In this document: positions 62,005-64,000 of the stretch, piece by piece
Layout: each line of letters starts with the position of its first letter
Position numbering within the stretch: position 1 is the first letter of the stretch
Assembly (NCBI GenBank): GCA_029931535.1
Contig: JAQPZY010001660.1
Span: forward strand, 6,456,001 to 6,520,000
DNA: 64,000 nucleotides
Source of the DNA: Margaritifera margaritifera
Lineage: Eukaryota; Mollusca; Bivalvia; Unionida; Margaritiferidae
Reading direction: 5' to 3'
The notes under the pieces: model-generated
Told to the model about the DNA's origin: nothing
Seen by the model: the letters and a program-made list of their open reading frames with translations, nothing else
The model's database searches: none
Made by a program: the position numbers and the translations under genes

Positions 62005-62745
62005 GTGAATGGAGTAAATGTGAATGGAGTAAGCATATAGCCTGGCCTGAACACTATGAATGAATGGGGCAAGTGCATAGCTCGGCCAGAACACCATGAA
62101 TGAATGTAGTAAGGGTATAGCCTGGCCTGAACACTATGAATGAATGGAGTAAGGGCATAGCCTGGCCTGAACACTATGAATGAATAGAGTAAGGGTATAG
62201 CCTGGCCTGAATACTATGAATGAATAGAGTAAGGGTATAGTCTGGCCTGAATACTATGAATGAATGGAGTAAGGGCATAGCCTGACCTGAATACTATGAA
62301 TGAATAGAGTAATGGCATAGCCTGGCCTGAATAATATGAATGAATGGAGTAAGGGCATAGCCTGGCCTGAACACTATGAATGAATGGAGTAAGGGCATAG
62401 CCTGGCCTGAACACTATGAATGAATAGACTAAGGGTATAGCCTGGCTTGAACACTATGAATGAATAGAGTAAGGGTATAGCCTGTCCTGAACACTATGAA
62501 TGAATGGAGTAAGGGCATAGCCCGGCCTGAATAATATGAATGAATAGAGTATGGGCATAGCCTGGCTTGAACACTATGAATGAATGGAGTAAGGGCATAA
62601 CCTGGCCTGAACACTATGAATGAATAGAGTAAGGGCATAGCCTGGCCTGAACAATATGAATGAATAGAGTAAGGGCATAGCCTGGCTTGAACACTATGAA
62701 TGAATGGAGTAAGGACATAACCCAGCCTGAATACTATGAATGATT
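62005..62745. repeat. 40-bp minisatellite, about 18 copies
   Basis: The unit is tgaatggagtaagggcatag followed by cctggcctgaacactatgaa. Copies are 2-10% apart, with g/a changes in ggagt/agagt and c/t in gcatag/gtatag. Minus-strand open frames over it are artefacts. 61741-62004 is unassigned. Confidence 0.95.
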
Positions 62746-64000
62746 ATCTCAGTCCCAGCCCATATATATTCTCTTGTCTGGGATCTTCAAAACTCAGAAT
62801 GAACTAAATCTGGAATAACAAAACCCAATGAAATTTGAGTTTTGGAAGTTGTATTGTACATGCTTAGTAACCATTTACTTTTGGATAATCAAACAATAAT
62901 TTGTAACAGTAAAATATAATTACTACAATTATACAGTAACAAGGATTCCATGGAATACATTGTCTAACATGCAACAGTGCTGTGATGTATCAGGGTAAAT
63001 AACTTGCAAAAAACTTACAACTAAACACCTGTTGGTTGTTCAGGGGTGGAACTTCTTAAAAGCTAGTGGGCAACCAGACTGAGAACTTTAAGTCTTGTTG
63101 CCCAACAATGCCATCTGTTTGCCCCAGATTTCCACAGATGGTTCCAATTACACTGTAATTCAGCTTTTTGCATGTAACTTACATTACACAAGGTTATAAA
63201 ACAAGTAATAAATGAAGAGCAACTTAGACTGCAAGGAATAGTATCAAAATCTCTTCTGACATAAAATAAAAATACATTTTGATTCATTTATATTTGTTTT
63301 GTATAATTGGAGCTTTATTGATAGAAGAGGTTGAATAATACCATATATTAATAAAGAGGTCAGGTATATACAATATATAATATATTTAGCCATGCAATAT
63401 TTTGTAAAGGAAAGAAAAATACAACTTGACTAACAGCTTTTACCAATAACTTTCAAAGTAAAACATATAACTTGAAAGACACATAAAGATATTCTGCAAT
63501 TTAAAATCCAGCTGGTAAGCAATTGAATAAGAGGTAAGTAAGTAAATGGTTATTCAGTGTGTAGCAAGCCTCATTCAAACCACAGGTCAATTATCATGTA
63601 AATTCCTCAAGAATGAGAATATATCACAAAGTACCTGTGGCAGGAATGAAACAAAGCTCACATCAATGAACTTTATTTAAGGCACAATTTTACACTCAAT
63701 ATGAATTTATTATAAAATGCTAATCATTCAAGAAAATGTGAGCAATAACAATGGAACATGTCAGTAAATACACATTATGACACATACTGTAATGTTTGAT
63801 TGAGCTTCATCCAATCCATTATGACTTTAAAACAGAAAAACACTTAAACTTAAATGCAAGCATAGTCAAACACATCTTTGCTAGCCAAGGGTCATTGATC
63901 CACTCCATTCCCACATTGATGAGGTAGAAAAACGAACCTTGCATAGCAAAGATGAATCAAGCAGGGCTTGTTAGTTCAAGCTCTAAATCATATTAGTTTC
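62746..64000. other. Unassigned intron sequence to the window edge
   Basis: No exon matching the missing N-terminal LRRs of LRRC45 was found on the minus strand. A 74-codon minus frame (63287-63063) has no recognisable family. The sequence is AT-rich throughout. Confidence 0.45.

Noticed and set aside
62005..62638. Minus frames with repeated 'PYSIHS'-like wording
   Set aside because: Produced by the 40-bp minisatellite; no unique coding sequence.
63063..63287. Minus frame of 74 codons that might hold the missing LRR strand
   Set aside because: No leucine-rich repeat spacing and no match to the expected ..LRFLDLK segment.

Overview
This is an AT-rich, intron-dominated animal nuclear sequence. 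Nearly all of it lies inside one large split gene on the minus strand. Fourteen coding exons (1,719 coding nt including the stop, 572 codons) lie between 60096 and 418. They join in a single open frame with every splice phase matching, and the product aligns along its whole length with vertebrate LRRC45, a centrosomal and ciliary leucine-rich-repeat plus coiled-coil protein. The first coding exon(s), about 90-95 residues by comparison with the 670-residue human protein, and the promoter lie beyond the right edge.

The host is most likely a mollusc or another marine lophotrochozoan. The introns hold decayed blocks rich in phrases such as 'tgaccttgaccttgaa', 'accaagtttcat' and 'ggccatatttgatgg', along with tRNA-derived SINEs carrying 'gtgtccttaggcaagacac', DIRS-type retrotransposons and many minisatellites. 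This mix is familiar from bivalve and gastropod introns. The species cannot be named from the window.

Layout, left to right. 1-417: 3' flank or UTR with a 72-bp tandem array. 418-11215: five 3' coiled-coil exons, with introns holding a double-hairpin MITE, minisatellites, a pogo-like element inserted cleanly into a minisatellite, and 'ccttgacctt' repeats. 11216-23343: a 12-kb intron with a small TIR element, degenerate repeat blocks, two SINEs, a DIRS remnant (17.08-20.65 kb) and a 61-bp satellite. 23344-33979: two exons around pogo/Tigger and hAT transposase fossils, a second MITE and a second DIRS remnant. 33980-39153: four exons, including one whose splice acceptor is tandemly repeated five times. 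39154-46760: a perfect 30-bp array and a 5.3-kb structure with roughly 760-870 bp inverted arms. 46761-55554: two LRR exons around the most complete DIRS copy, a 69-bp minisatellite and two MITEs. 55555-64000: the most 5' exon in the window, older repeats, a second hAT fossil and a 40-bp minisatellite.

All three DIRS remnants point the same way as LRRC45 and all are broken by frameshifts, stops or altered catalytic residues. Apart from LRRC45 I found no intact protein-coding gene, RNA gene or CRISPR array. The most unusual signals are the array of AG|GT sites at the exon 36583-36641 acceptor, the giant inverted repeat at 39.56-44.88 kb, the clean TA-target insertion in a minisatellite, and the four-copy double-hairpin MITE family.
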